64,000 nt of DNA from Streptomyces sp. TBY4 (lineage in GTDB: Bacteria > Actinomycetota > Actinomycetes > Streptomycetales > Streptomycetaceae), in the NCBI RefSeq assembly GCF_024213195.1, contig NZ_JANAVF010000010.1, positions 186,001 to 250,000 of the forward strand. Direction: 5' to 3'. Under the pieces are notes generated by a model. The model worked only from the letters and a program-made list of their open reading frames with translations, searched no databases and was not told the origin of the DNA. The translations under genes were made by a program, and so were the position numbers. Positions 27,601 to 35,976 of the stretch are shown here, piece after piece. Numbering within the stretch: the stretch's first letter is position 1; each line of letters begins with the position of its first letter.

Positions 27601-28454
27601 GCCGCGGCGGGCTTGGTGATCGCCTGGCGGAGCTCGGCCGGGGTCATCCGGCCGACGGGCAGGCTCGCGTCCCGGACCGCGGCCGCGAGGCCCGCGTGAT
27701 CCAGGCAGCGGGCGTAGAAGTCCGCCCGGACTCCCAGCACCACGCGCAGCCGCCCGCCCGGGTTCCCGGCCTCGAGGAGGGCGTCGATGAACTGGGCTCG
27801 CTCCACCTCGTCGTGACAGAGCGTGAAGAGCTCCTCGAACTGATCGACCACGAGCCAGGTGTCGCCCGCGGTGTCGGCGGGGACGAGGGCGGAGCCGTGG
27901 GTGCCGAGCGGGTCTTCCCCCGGAGTGAGGATGCGGATCGCTCCCGGACGCGGCAGCCCGGGGGTTCCGGCATCGCGCAGCCGGGGAATGAGCCCGGCGC
28001 GCAGTAAGGACGACTTGCCGCTGCCGGAGGCACCGAACACCGTGACGACCCGGTGCCGGGCGGTGAGGAGCGCGAGGTCGTCGACCAGCCGGTCGCGGCC
28101 GAAGAAGAGGGCGTGGTCGTCCGGCTCGAAGCGGGCCAGGCCCCGGTACGGGGAGGGCTCCTCGGCCCGCTCCGCCGCCCGGGCGGTGCTGAGCTCCCCG
28201 GACACCAGCCGCCAGCGCGCCTCCCACTCGGCCGGGTCGCCGCCGCAGGCGGCCACGTACGCCAGTGCGACGGGCAGCGTCGGCAGTTGTTCGCCGCCGG
28301 CGGCCCGGGAGAGCGTGGCCACCGAGTAGGGGCCGCGGCGCGCCATCGCCTGGTAGGTGGGCCCGCCGGCCTCCTGGCGGAGCTTGCGCAAGGCGAAGGC
28401 GAAGCCCTCCACCGGTCCCGCCGCCGCGTCAAGCGGCTTCTCCTGACGCCCCAC
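24630..28454 (-). CDS. nSTAND-type NTPase with HTH, membrane segment and WD40 repeats
   Basis: The protein has about 1,274 residues. The N-terminus (residues 1-95) is XRE/HTH-like: EGFAFALRKLRQEAGGPTYQ, then MARRGPYSVATLSRAAGGEQ. Next come a STAND NTPase (PYRGLARFEPDDHALFFGRD, Walker A GASGSGKSS about 141-149, Walker B WLVVDQFEELF), a winged-helix region, one hydrophobic segment (LLTVLAFLAGTVAW, about 515-530) and roughly 700 residues of degenerate WD40 blades (IRLWDL, AEVWDV, VEVWDV, IRLWDV repeated). Such proteins are signal-integration or conflict-type switches. The GTG at 28454 has a GGGAG site and matches the family's standard N-terminus. Leu150 is encoded by TTA (28005-28007), making translation bldA-dependent. 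It is divergent from the PLA2 gene. Confidence 0.9.
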   Translation of the reverse strand: MGRQEKPLDAAAGPVEGFAFALRKLRQEAGGPTYQAMARRGPYSVATLSRAAGGEQLPTLPVALAYVAACGGDPAEWEARWRLVSGELSTARAAERAEEPSPYRGLARFEPDDHALFFGRDRLVDDLALLTARHRVVTVFGASGSGKSSLLRAGLIPRLRDAGTPGLPRPGAIRILTPGEDPLGTHGSALVPADTAGDTWLVVDQFEELFTLCHDEVERAQFIDALLEAGNPGGRLRVVLGVRADFYARCLDHAGLAAAVRDASLPVGRMTPAELRQAITKPAAACGLLVERALTEALVEEVATLTGGLPMLSHALLETWRGRRGRTLTLEAYERAGGMRGAVAQSAEAAYEAMDPRQAGTARQVMLRLIAPGDGAPDTRRPTTRAELEAVGDGRRTSAVLEILARARLITLDEDTVDLAHETLITAWPRLNGWIEADREKLRLHRWLTEAAGAWESVGRDPGVRVAPVRLTQLHELTAADGRSELTPLEADFLAAGTATHRRTVRRRRAARATISLLTVLAFLAGTVAWQQNRSGRDRRLLTAALHAAAVADSLRATDPDTAARLGLAAWSMARTPETKAALYTAHTHRAEPDIQVATGDVQRQSAWLGPDGTTLTLHKELEVERWDLRTRRRVSVHNVPGAPKPAPPPGRAGLEEVVASSPLRPSPDGQWAASTWQGGAVDGPSSRPAEIRLWDLTTDSGTYDTIVRENASEVTSTSWGDGSRLLAAAVRGRAEVWDVRSRKLVFAADAAENGDAVALSPDGGRLALCASGGAVEVWDVARREKVTAPDPHLLRIPGGACPAGTLHFGPDGRMLALKLTAGVQLIDLEAGAGRSRDLIAARDVTDISFSSDGAFLAGLRKDAVLLWRTDDHRGNALVFSRLLPNEMPSNVRFDAAEGKLRYLRAGTLGVATIALGQALRTPWARFSADPVYAGPDGTHTITMRREGKEHSFEQRPVGGSAPGPGVRLPSVRLPAAPPEGVTDLALGAFSSDGTLFAYGPRDAQGSVIRLWDVRGQRALPVEPVPYDAIVARTVSALAPVRRNGTTAVYAILSGDLSILVELTSGQQIADFPNGPSTMAVRPDGKLLVLGGGTVVRLPEGRVERTASQRELGLALAFSGDGRFFAIADGVGRVTLWDGDLTQRLGVLDDGLPSAAGEPVPITALGFSPDGGTLATGDGLGRIRLWDVESRKALGTALLGPGDEVRDLAFGRDGLTLRSQGRNTPPLQHSIAPEDVAAALCSRLGGGLDRAQWRTRIREAAYRETCPRTTRAAR

Positions 28455-28681
28455 AGCCGTCTCCCGACCATCCGCCCGGTGCTGCCAGCAAGGACCCAAC
28501 CGTGCCGACCGGCCGTGCCACAAGGCCGTTTCGCGCCGAGCCGGGCCCGGGGGTTTTGTTTCGCCGCTGGTGAGGGGCAGCGCAACAAACCCGCGACCCG
28601 GAAGGCTGGGCGCGCAAGGCCGGACCGGGCCCTCGCCCGAGGCGCCCGCCGGCACGACCCGAACTCTCCCGAGGGGGACCC

Positions 28682-30322
28682 TTGCGACGATTAGCCATCT
28701 CCGCCGCGGCGGCGCTTTCCGTGGCGCTCCTGCTCCCGCAGCAGTCCACGGTGGCCGCGACGACCGATCAGACCGTGGCCGCCAGTGAGACCCCGACACC
28801 GGACCAGCCCCAGGACACCGGAGGGGTTCAGCAGCTGGGCCCCGGCGTCTACTACGCGCAGAGCGGCTCCTTCCAGATCGCCGAGACCGACGCCGCGGCC
28901 GGCGCCGTCGGCCGCCGGCACAGCGTCACCCTCCAGGACGACGGCATCGCCAGGCCGGAGAACGCGCCCGAGTCCCGCAGCGACATGGGCGTCTTCGGCC
29001 CCAGCTGGGAAGCCGAGTTCCTGGGCGGCACCACCAACCGCAAGCTGCAGCAGCAGGGCGACGCCATCGTGGTCACCGACCTCGGTGTGGACGAATCGGT
29101 CCGCTACGCCCTCACCGACAGCGTCTCGTACCCGGACGGCGGCGGGGTGGGCACGTACCGGAGCGCCGACGGCTCCCGGATCACCGAGACGACGAACTGG
29201 GACGACACCACGGGGGACATGGTCACGACCATCGTGGAGACCCTCGAGGTGGACCTCTCTGCGACCGAGGCGGGCGACGACACCTTCGCCGGGGCGAGCG
29301 CCGACGAACTCAAGCCCACCTACACGTGGAAGCAGGCCGCGCCCGGATCCGACAGCTGGCGGGTGACGGGCGTCGGCAACCTCGCCCAGGGCACCTCCAC
29401 CGTCGGCTACGACACGCAGGGGCGCGTCTCCTCCGTCACCGAGTCGGCCGCGGACCCCGAAGCCGTGGAGAACGTGTCCGTGAGGTACGCCGAAGCCACC
29501 ACGGCCACCGGAGCGGTTCTCGGCGACTACGCCGGGCAGGTCAAGGAGATCACCGTCACCACCGGCGCCACCGTGCAGACCGTGGCGAGCTACACGTACG
29601 ACAGCTCCGGCCTGCTGCGCGAGGTCACCAACCCCGTCGCGAGCAGCGAGCCGGACAAGACCTACACCTACGACACGAGCAGCCGCGTGTCCGAGATCTC
29701 CTCGGCCGACAAGGGGAGCTGGGACCTGGCCTTCCCGGCGGGGTCCGCCGCTCCGGACGCCGAGGCCGACGGCCCGGCCAGGCCGGCGGAGGACTCCGTC
29801 CTCGAGGGTGCGGAGGGCATCAACGACCCCGGCGCCACCGGCCCGCCGGCCTCCGACGTGCCGGGCGACGTCAGCGGAGCGAACGCCTATCCCGGCTACT
29901 GCTACACGGCGGTCTCGTGGCTCAAGTACACGATGAGCGGCTGCGCCGCGTGGGTGGCCCACAACGGCTGGCGCGCCCCGCAGTGGAAGCAACTGCCCGG
30001 CGGGCGCTGGGTGGTCGGCATCAGCTACGACCACTGCACCTCGTCCCCGGACAAGCCGTCCGGCTACGACTTCCGGTCCGCATGCGACATGCACGACTAC
30101 GGCTACGGGCTGATCGGCAACACGTACAAATGGTACGTGACCCCCTACCACCTCGACCGCTACCGCAAGTCCGAGGTGGACGACGTCTTCTACACCACGC
30201 TGCGCGACTACACCTGCTCCGCCTACTGGCTGAAGAGCATCTGCCGCGGCATCGCCTGGACCTACCGCAAGGGCGTCAACTACGGCAACCCGGTCAACGG
30301 CGCGAACGCGACGCGCCCCTGA
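28682..30322 (+). CDS. secreted YD-repeat protein with C-terminal phospholipase A2 domain
   Basis: The 546-residue protein has a signal peptide (RRL, then a hydrophobic stretch ending STVAA). Its middle region is beta-rich with YD/RHS-like repeats (STVGYDTQGRVSSVTES, ASYTYDSSGLLREVTNP, KTYTYDTSSRVSEISS). The C-terminal 135 residues are a prokaryotic phospholipase A2: ISYDHCTSSPDKPSGYDF, then ACDMHDYGYGL with the catalytic His-Asp pair, then DDVFYTTLRDYTC. Paired cysteines suit an exported enzyme. It should cleave phospholipid sn-2 esters. The TTG start at 28682 follows GAGGGGGA; codon 4 is TTA. A YD region joined to a toxin-like enzyme resembles polymorphic-toxin architecture, but the protein is short. 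Confidence 0.87.
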   Translation: MRRLAISAAAALSVALLLPQQSTVAATTDQTVAASETPTPDQPQDTGGVQQLGPGVYYAQSGSFQIAETDAAAGAVGRRHSVTLQDDGIARPENAPESRSDMGVFGPSWEAEFLGGTTNRKLQQQGDAIVVTDLGVDESVRYALTDSVSYPDGGGVGTYRSADGSRITETTNWDDTTGDMVTTIVETLEVDLSATEAGDDTFAGASADELKPTYTWKQAAPGSDSWRVTGVGNLAQGTSTVGYDTQGRVSSVTESAADPEAVENVSVRYAEATTATGAVLGDYAGQVKEITVTTGATVQTVASYTYDSSGLLREVTNPVASSEPDKTYTYDTSSRVSEISSADKGSWDLAFPAGSAAPDAEADGPARPAEDSVLEGAEGINDPGATGPPASDVPGDVSGANAYPGYCYTAVSWLKYTMSGCAAWVAHNGWRAPQWKQLPGGRWVVGISYDHCTSSPDKPSGYDFRSACDMHDYGYGLIGNTYKWYVTPYHLDRYRKSEVDDVFYTTLRDYTCSAYWLKSICRGIAWTYRKGVNYGNPVNGANATRP

Positions 30323-30334
30323 CGTCCCGGAGCC

Positions 30335-30370
30335 GGGGCCGGGTGATGAACCGTTCCGTCATCCGGCCCC
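30335..30370 (+). terminator. terminator-like hairpin after the PLA2 gene
   Basis: GGGGCCGG-G-TGA pairs with TCA-T-CCGGCCCC over a 12-base loop, 13 bp after the stop codon. Confidence 0.65.
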
Positions 30371-30432
30371 CGCTCCGCGTCCCCGCACCCGTGCGCCCCC
30401 AGACTCCCGGACCCGCCGATCTCAGGAGAACC

Positions 30433-32874
30433 GTGAGATTACGCATACCCGCCATGGTCGTCACCGCCGTGACCGCCCTGGCCCTCAGCACCCTGCCCGC
30501 ACAGGCAGCGCCCCCGGACGACTTCCCGCCCGACCCCGTCGGCACGGTCGACCCCGTCGACCCGGCCCTCTACGACGCGGTCGCGGGCGGCAGGGCGGTC
30601 CGCGTCAACGTCGTCACCGAGACCCCCGCGGACCTGTCCGCCACCGCCGACGCGGGCGAGACCCTGCACACCTTCAGCGAAGTCCCGGTCCAGACCCTCC
30701 GCGTGGACGCGGCGGGCCTCGACATGCTGTCCGGCATCCCGGGCATCCTCAGCGTGACCGAGGACATCCCCGTACCGCCCTCCCTGAACGAGACGACCTC
30801 GCTGATCGGCGCCGACAAGACCGCCCAGAGCGGCTACGACGGCTCCGGCAGCGCGATCGCGATCCTGGACACGGGCGTCGCCCAGAACCACCCGTTCCTG
30901 CGCGGCCGCATCACCGACCAGGCCTGCTTCTCCACCACCGACGCCTCCTACGGCTCCACCTCCCTGTGCCCCGGCGGCGCCGACGAGCAGACGGGCCCCG
31001 GCAGCGCCGACAGCGAGAGCGGCCCCTGCGCCACGATGGGCGTCGCCTGCTCGCACGGCACGCACGTGGCCGGCATCGCCGCGGGCAACGGCAAGGACCT
31101 GGGCGGAGCCCTCCGGGCGGGCGTCGCGCCCGGGGCGGACATCGTCGCCATCCAGGTGTTCTCCAGGTTCACCTCGGCCACCTACTGCGGGGCCCAGCCG
31201 TCCTGCGTGATGAGCTTCACCAGCGACCAGCTCGCCGCGCTGGAAAAGGTGTACGCGCTCAAGCAGGCCGGCAAGCCGATCGTGGCGGCCAACATGAGCC
31301 TGGGTGCGGGCCGGTTCACCGCGGCCTGCGAGACCGACGCCCGCAAGGCGATCATCGACGGTCTGTACGGCGCCGGGGTGGCGACCGTCGTCGCCTCCGG
31401 CAACAACTCCTATACGAACGCGGTGAATTCCCCGGGCTGCGTGGCGTCCGCGGTCACCGTCGGCGCCACGACCGACGCGGACCAGCTCGCCTCGTACAGC
31501 AACCGGGGCCTGCTGGTGGACCTGTTCGCCCCCGGTCACGGCGTGATCTCCTCCGTCCCCGGAGACACCTACGGGACGAAGAACGGCACTTCCATGGCCG
31601 CCCCGCACGTCGCGGGCGCGCTGGCGGTGCTGCGCAAGGCCGCTCCGCAGGCGCCGCTCGGCGAGCTGGTCCAGGCGCTGGCCGGCACGGGTAAGAACAT
31701 CACCTACACCGAAGGCACGACCCCGCGCGTCCAGCTGGACCGGGCCGTCGCCCAGGTACGCGCCAACGCACTGCCGGACCCGGCGGCGAAACCCCGGCCG
31801 ACGACGGTCGTGAACACCAAGCAGGTCGTGATCCCCGGTATGGGCAGGGGTTCGGTCCTCGAAGAGGTCGAGGTCACCGTCCCCGGCAACGCGCCGTCGG
31901 ACCTGGAGGTGGTGTACGGGGTCGAAGGCGTCAGCCGCGGCACCCTCGGCGTCGACCTGATCGATCCCGACGGCAAGGTGTACGTACTGGCCACCGCGGA
32001 CCCGCCCGACACCGCCGCCGCGGAGAGCGGCGACGACGAGCTGAGCACGCCTCAGCGGGCCGGGCCCTTCTACTTCTCCTCGGTGATCGACGCCGGCGAC
32101 TCGCCCGCGTCCGGCACCTGGAAGCTGCGCGTGGAGAACGGCAACACCGAATACGACAGCCGGCTGGTGTCCTGGTCGCTGGTGTTCCCCAACGCCGCCG
32201 CCGGGGGCCAGCCGGTGGCGGTCCCCGACACCGGGGCCGCCGTGGCCTCCCCCGCCGTGGTGTCCGCGGTCGGAGGCAGGGCGTCGCGGGTGACGCAGAT
32301 CCAGATCGACTTTACCCACGAGCGGCCCGCCGACCTGGCGTTCCGCCTCCTCGCGCCGGGGGGCAGGACGTACGAACTGACGGGCGGCAGCGACTACGGA
32401 AATGCGGGTGAGGTGACCCGCTACTACGCCGTCGACGCGGGGGAGTCCCCGGCGGACGGCACCTGGACACTGGAGGCCAAGGACGCCGTCACGGGGGCGG
32501 CCGGAACTCTGAGGGGATGGAAGATCGTCTTCCCGTCCCTCGACAACGCGACGAGCTTCGCCGTCCCGGACAACGGCTCCGTCATGTCGATGACCGACTT
32601 CTGGCGAATTTCGGGCTCCGCGCCGAACAATCTGCGGGTCTACGTGGACATCACCCACGAGCGGCACGGTGACCTGAAGCTCGACCTCATCGGCCCGCGC
32701 GGTGAGGTGTATCCCCTGAAGGCCCCAGGTACACAGCCCGGAGGCAGGCTGAAGCAGGTCCTCGAGGTGGTGGACACCGGCGCCTCACGCAGCTACGGCA
32801 GGTGGGACCTGAAGGTCACGGACACGGTGAGCGGAGCCACCGGCACCCTCAACAACTGGACCCTCGTCTTCTGA
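30433..32874 (+). CDS. secreted S8 (subtilisin-like) protease with three P/Homo B domains
   Basis: The 813-residue preproprotein has a signal peptide ending LPAQAAP, then an I9-like propeptide (VRVNVVTETPADLSATADAG). The S8 catalytic domain has Asp146 (AILDTGV), His208 (SHGTHVAG) and Ser387 (NGTSMAAPHVAG). Then come three tandem jelly-roll P domains, marked by repeated DLxxxLxxPxGxxYxL and GTWxLxxxDxxxGxxGTLxxWxLxF patterns, ending in NNWTLVF. Cysteines around residues 167-270 probably form disulfides. GTG at 30433 follows CAGGAG; codon 3 is TTA, implying bldA dependence. It is a paralogue of the protease at 55377-57632, with the catalytic Asp and His at identical positions. Confidence 0.94.
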   Translation: MRLRIPAMVVTAVTALALSTLPAQAAPPDDFPPDPVGTVDPVDPALYDAVAGGRAVRVNVVTETPADLSATADAGETLHTFSEVPVQTLRVDAAGLDMLSGIPGILSVTEDIPVPPSLNETTSLIGADKTAQSGYDGSGSAIAILDTGVAQNHPFLRGRITDQACFSTTDASYGSTSLCPGGADEQTGPGSADSESGPCATMGVACSHGTHVAGIAAGNGKDLGGALRAGVAPGADIVAIQVFSRFTSATYCGAQPSCVMSFTSDQLAALEKVYALKQAGKPIVAANMSLGAGRFTAACETDARKAIIDGLYGAGVATVVASGNNSYTNAVNSPGCVASAVTVGATTDADQLASYSNRGLLVDLFAPGHGVISSVPGDTYGTKNGTSMAAPHVAGALAVLRKAAPQAPLGELVQALAGTGKNITYTEGTTPRVQLDRAVAQVRANALPDPAAKPRPTTVVNTKQVVIPGMGRGSVLEEVEVTVPGNAPSDLEVVYGVEGVSRGTLGVDLIDPDGKVYVLATADPPDTAAAESGDDELSTPQRAGPFYFSSVIDAGDSPASGTWKLRVENGNTEYDSRLVSWSLVFPNAAAGGQPVAVPDTGAAVASPAVVSAVGGRASRVTQIQIDFTHERPADLAFRLLAPGGRTYELTGGSDYGNAGEVTRYYAVDAGESPADGTWTLEAKDAVTGAAGTLRGWKIVFPSLDNATSFAVPDNGSVMSMTDFWRISGSAPNNLRVYVDITHERHGDLKLDLIGPRGEVYPLKAPGTQPGGRLKQVLEVVDTGASRSYGRWDLKVTDTVSGATGTLNNWTLVF

Positions 32875-32888
32875 CGAGACCCGGTGAA

Positions 32889-32922
32889 ACGACCCCGGCG
32901 GCCGGCAGGCCGCCGGGGTCGT
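32889..32922 (+). terminator. terminator of the S8 protease gene
   Basis: ACGACCCCGGCGGCC pairs perfectly with GGCCGCCGGGGTCGT over a four-base loop, 14 bp after the stop. Confidence 0.82.
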
Positions 32923-32970
32923 CGTGATGAGGCCCGGTGGAGTTCATACGGCGAACATCCTCCCTCAATG

Positions 32971-32998
32971 TGTGTCATGTGAAATATCACATGACACA
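32971..32998. promoter_or_regulatory. 28-bp palindromic operator, copy 1
   Basis: The arms TGTGTCATGTGA and TCACATGACACA are perfect inverted repeats around AATA. It lies 53 bp before the small secreted-protein gene. The same element, with 23 of 28 bases identical, precedes the collagenase gene. Confidence 0.7.
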
Positions 32999-33051
32999 AC
33001 ACCGGTCGGGAACCCTCGGACGGTGTTCCAGCACAAGGAGAAAGAACCGCG

Positions 33052-33501
33052 ATGAACCGCTCAGCCCTCCTCGCAGCCACTGCCCTGGGTCTGGCCCTCT
33101 GCACGATCACCCCGGCCACCGCCTCCGCCGCCCCGCAGACCGAGACGGTCACCTCCTGCGGAAACTCCGGCCTCCAGGCGGGTCTGGCCACACGCGTGTG
33201 CGCGGACATCACCGGCACGACCGTCACGTTCCACGGGAGGGTCGCACTCGCCGGGCCGCCCTCCCCGGGCAGCCCGCAGCCCCAGGCCAGGGAGTTGCTC
33301 ACCACCCTCACCGTCGAGATCCTCGGAGCGGCCCCGCCCCAGACGCAGTTCAGGCCGGCCCTCTTCACCGGAGCCGCCCTCGTGGTGGGCGCTCCCGCTG
33401 TCACCGCTCCGTGCGGCGCGACCGTCCGCGGCACCTTCGGCGTGGCCTCGTACCCCCACGCGGCCCGGCCGGTGGTCCACGAGGTCACCCTCAGCTGCTG
33501 A
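33052..33501 (+). CDS. small secreted protein of unknown function
   Basis: The 149-residue protein has a clear signal peptide (MNRSALLAATALGLALCTIT, cleavage after SASAA). The mature part of about 120 residues holds four cysteines (VTSCGNSG, TRVCADI, VTAPCGAT and the final VTLSC), suggesting two disulfides and a beta-sandwich-like secreted domain. I do not recognise the family. The ATG at 33052 follows AAGGAGAAAG. It shares an operator-like palindrome with the collagenase gene on the opposite strand and converges on it, which suggests co-regulation, perhaps an accessory or inhibitor; that is inference. Confidence 0.75.
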   Translation: MNRSALLAATALGLALCTITPATASAAPQTETVTSCGNSGLQAGLATRVCADITGTTVTFHGRVALAGPPSPGSPQPQARELLTTLTVEILGAAPPQTQFRPALFTGAALVVGAPAVTAPCGATVRGTFGVASYPHAARPVVHEVTLSC

Positions 33502-33520
33502 CACTCCGGCACGCACAACA

Positions 33521-33553
33521 CCGGAGCCCCGGGTCGCCGACCCGGGGCTCCGG
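33521..33553. terminator. bidirectional terminator between convergent secreted-protein genes
   Basis: CCGGAGCCCCGGGTC pairs with GACCCGGGGCTCCGG over a three-base loop, between the stops at 33501 and 33578. Confidence 0.8.
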
Positions 33554-33577
33554 CCCTTCAGGACCCGGTGGACCGGA

Positions 33578-35920
33578 TCACCTGGACTGCGTGGAGAGGC
33601 TCACCCCGCTGAAGTCCTGCGCTGCGGCGAGGCTGAAGTAGACCCACCCGGACGGCGGGTTGTCGATGGTCAGGGTCTCGCCGTTGCCGGCGTTGGTGGA
33701 CTTCGCCTGGTAGCTGCTCGTCGTGGCCCAGCTGCCGCCGCCGTAGTAGAGGTCGGCGTTGCCGGTGCCGCCACTGCTGGTGATGGTCAGCTGCGTGACG
33801 CCGGCCGGCAGGTACACGAAGTGGTAGCTGTAGTTCCCGCCGGCGGCCGTGAGGTTGTCCCGGCGGCAGTTCTTGTCGAACTGGCGGGCGTCGCCGAGCG
33901 TGCACAGCGGGGTGGTCGGGGCATCCGGCAGCGGGCCGCAGTCGCTGGTCGCGCAGGCGGTGGTCAGCCAGGTGTCGAAGCCGGCGTCGTAGCCGGTGCC
34001 GATGGTCTGCTTCAGGAAGGTGCGGGCACCGTTCCAGTCGCCGGCGCGGTACTTGTCGAGCACGGTCTGCACGTCGGCGGGGTGCGCCTGGAGCATGTAG
34101 CGGACCGCGAGGAAGCCCCAGCGGTAGACCCGGTTCGAGTTGACCTCGGGGTCCGCGTCCTGACCGTAGACGGTGTCGAACAGCTCGCTGAGCTTGTACG
34201 TCTTCTTGCCGGCCTCGGCGATCGCGTCGGCGTTGCGCATGCCCCGGTAGCCGAACGCGATGTTCTCGGCGATGCCCTCGACCCACCAGATGGTCGGCGT
34301 GACGATGCCGGCCTCGAAGTCGCCGGCCATGTTGTAGCGGCCGTCGAGGTAGTGGGTGTACTCGTGGTTGAGGTTCCAGATCTGGAACTCCGGGCGCAGC
34401 CAGTGGGCCTCGTGGGCGATGAAGCGGGCCTGGTTGCCGGCGGCGGCCGGGTTGCCCTCCTCGTACATGCCGCCGTTGTCGACGTCGATGTTGTAGATGG
34501 CCCAGGCGTACAGCGAGTAGTTGGTGTAGTCGTCGAAGACGACGACCTCCAGGTTCGTGTTCACGTCACCGGGGATCGCGCCCTTGTCGCCGATGATCCG
34601 GTGGAAGTAGGCGTCCTGGTTGACGAGGCTGGTGCAGGTGGCGGCCAGCTGTCCCGGGGACATGTCCTGGGCGCGGATCTTCAGGCCCGGGGTGCACGTG
34701 TGCTGGATCGGCAGGATCGCCGGGAGCACGCGGTCGCCGAGGTCGCAGATGGCGTAGGCCGCGCAGTTGCCCCGGTCGTACTGGCGCGTGTACCAGCCCA
34801 GGTTCATGGTGATCGGCGCGGTGGGGCCGACGTTCGGGTAACGGTTGATCAGGTCCTTCAGCAGCGGCCGGAGCCGGTCCCTCAGCTCGGGGACGTCGAG
34901 GGCGTGGCCGAGGTAGCGGCCGACGTTGCTGACGACGTCCAGGCGGTTCAGCTGCGCTTCGTTGCGCGTGATGAAGCCGGCCCAGGTGGTGAGGATGGAG
35001 GGGTCGGCCTTGAGGGCGGCCCGCCATCCGCGGTCGTCGTTCTTGGCCTTGAAACCGTTCTCGACGACCCACTCCACGTGCTGCATCGCGAGGTTCATCT
35101 GGCCGGGCCAGGTGCCGTCGTACCGGCCGAGCATCCACTTGAGGACGCCGGCGTAGCGGCCGGCCGCGTGGGTGCTGTCGATCAGGATGACGACCTCGTT
35201 GAAGATCTCACCGTTGGCGTCCGTGACGTCCTTGCTGCGCGGGGAGGCGAAGAAGGCGTCCAGCGCGCCGAGCGCGGCACCGTCGAGCGCGGCGCCGTAG
35301 GGGCCGACGACGGCCCCGTTGTTGTCCTGCACGTAGTAGCCGGCCCGCAGGAACAGGACCAGCTGCCCGACGGCCGCGCTGTTGCTGCCCGAGTAGGTGG
35401 CGGAGGCCTCGCGCAGGGCGCCCGCGACGGTCACCATCTGGGCCTCGTTGAAGGCCTTCCGCGCGTTCTCCCCGGTGAGGTTGAACAGCGGGTACGTACA
35501 GGTGATGCGGGGGAGCGCCTTGAGCTGCTGGACCAGGGCGCTGCCCGTCGCGTTGATCACGCCGGAGAGGTCGGGACACTCGTCCGCGGCGGCGGCCGAG
35601 GACTGGCGGTCGCCCTTGCCGGACTTGGCGGCCTGGGTGGGCTTCACGACCGGGGCGGGGACGGGGCCGGACTCCTCCGTGCTGTCCTGCGAGGAGATCC
35701 GGAAGCGGGAGCCGTTGCTCATCGCGTCGGGCGACTTGGGGACGGGGATCGACCGCGGCGCCGTGGCCGCGGTTGTCCGTGCGTACGTACCGGCCGGGGC
35801 GGTGGCGCCGGCGGAGGCGGCCTGGCTCTGTGGCGCGAACAGGCCGAGCGCGATGAAGACGGCCGCGCCCAGCGCGGGAAGTCTGCGCGAGGCGGCCTTC
35901 GATATCCGGAAGGGATGCAT
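33578..35920 (-). CDS. secreted M9 family microbial collagenase
   Basis: The 780-residue metalloprotease has a basic leader and hydrophobic signal segment ending SQAASAG, and a low-complexity pro-region. An N-terminal M9 activator domain follows (CTYPLFNLTGENARKAFNEA). The catalytic domain has the zinc motif HEYTH (about residues 519-523) and the downstream Glu in WWVEGIAENIAFG. A C-terminal PPC domain of about 90 residues closes the protein (YSYHFVYLPAGVTQLTITSS, then GNADLYY). It digests triple-helical collagen outside the cell. The ATG at 35920 has GGAGG nine bases upstream. The 28-bp palindrome at 35977-36004 sits in its promoter region. Unlike many clostridial enzymes it has one PPC and no PKD domain. 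Confidence 0.95.
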   Translation of the reverse strand: MHPFRISKAASRRLPALGAAVFIALGLFAPQSQAASAGATAPAGTYARTTAATAPRSIPVPKSPDAMSNGSRFRISSQDSTEESGPVPAPVVKPTQAAKSGKGDRQSSAAAADECPDLSGVINATGSALVQQLKALPRITCTYPLFNLTGENARKAFNEAQMVTVAGALREASATYSGSNSAAVGQLVLFLRAGYYVQDNNGAVVGPYGAALDGAALGALDAFFASPRSKDVTDANGEIFNEVVILIDSTHAAGRYAGVLKWMLGRYDGTWPGQMNLAMQHVEWVVENGFKAKNDDRGWRAALKADPSILTTWAGFITRNEAQLNRLDVVSNVGRYLGHALDVPELRDRLRPLLKDLINRYPNVGPTAPITMNLGWYTRQYDRGNCAAYAICDLGDRVLPAILPIQHTCTPGLKIRAQDMSPGQLAATCTSLVNQDAYFHRIIGDKGAIPGDVNTNLEVVVFDDYTNYSLYAWAIYNIDVDNGGMYEEGNPAAAGNQARFIAHEAHWLRPEFQIWNLNHEYTHYLDGRYNMAGDFEAGIVTPTIWWVEGIAENIAFGYRGMRNADAIAEAGKKTYKLSELFDTVYGQDADPEVNSNRVYRWGFLAVRYMLQAHPADVQTVLDKYRAGDWNGARTFLKQTIGTGYDAGFDTWLTTACATSDCGPLPDAPTTPLCTLGDARQFDKNCRRDNLTAAGGNYSYHFVYLPAGVTQLTITSSGGTGNADLYYGGGSWATTSSYQAKSTNAGNGETLTIDNPPSGWVYFSLAAAQDFSGVSLSTQSR

Positions 35921-35976
35921 CTGCGGGGGCCTCCGGGGCCGTTGAAGCCGCGTGCTGGGTACACGGGCTGTTGATG

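Noticed and set aside
28551..28592. Imperfect inverted repeat (GGGTTTTGTT ... AACAAACCC) between the nSTAND and PLA2 genes
   Set aside because: The arms are interrupted and no second copy was found in the window, so it was not listed as an operator.
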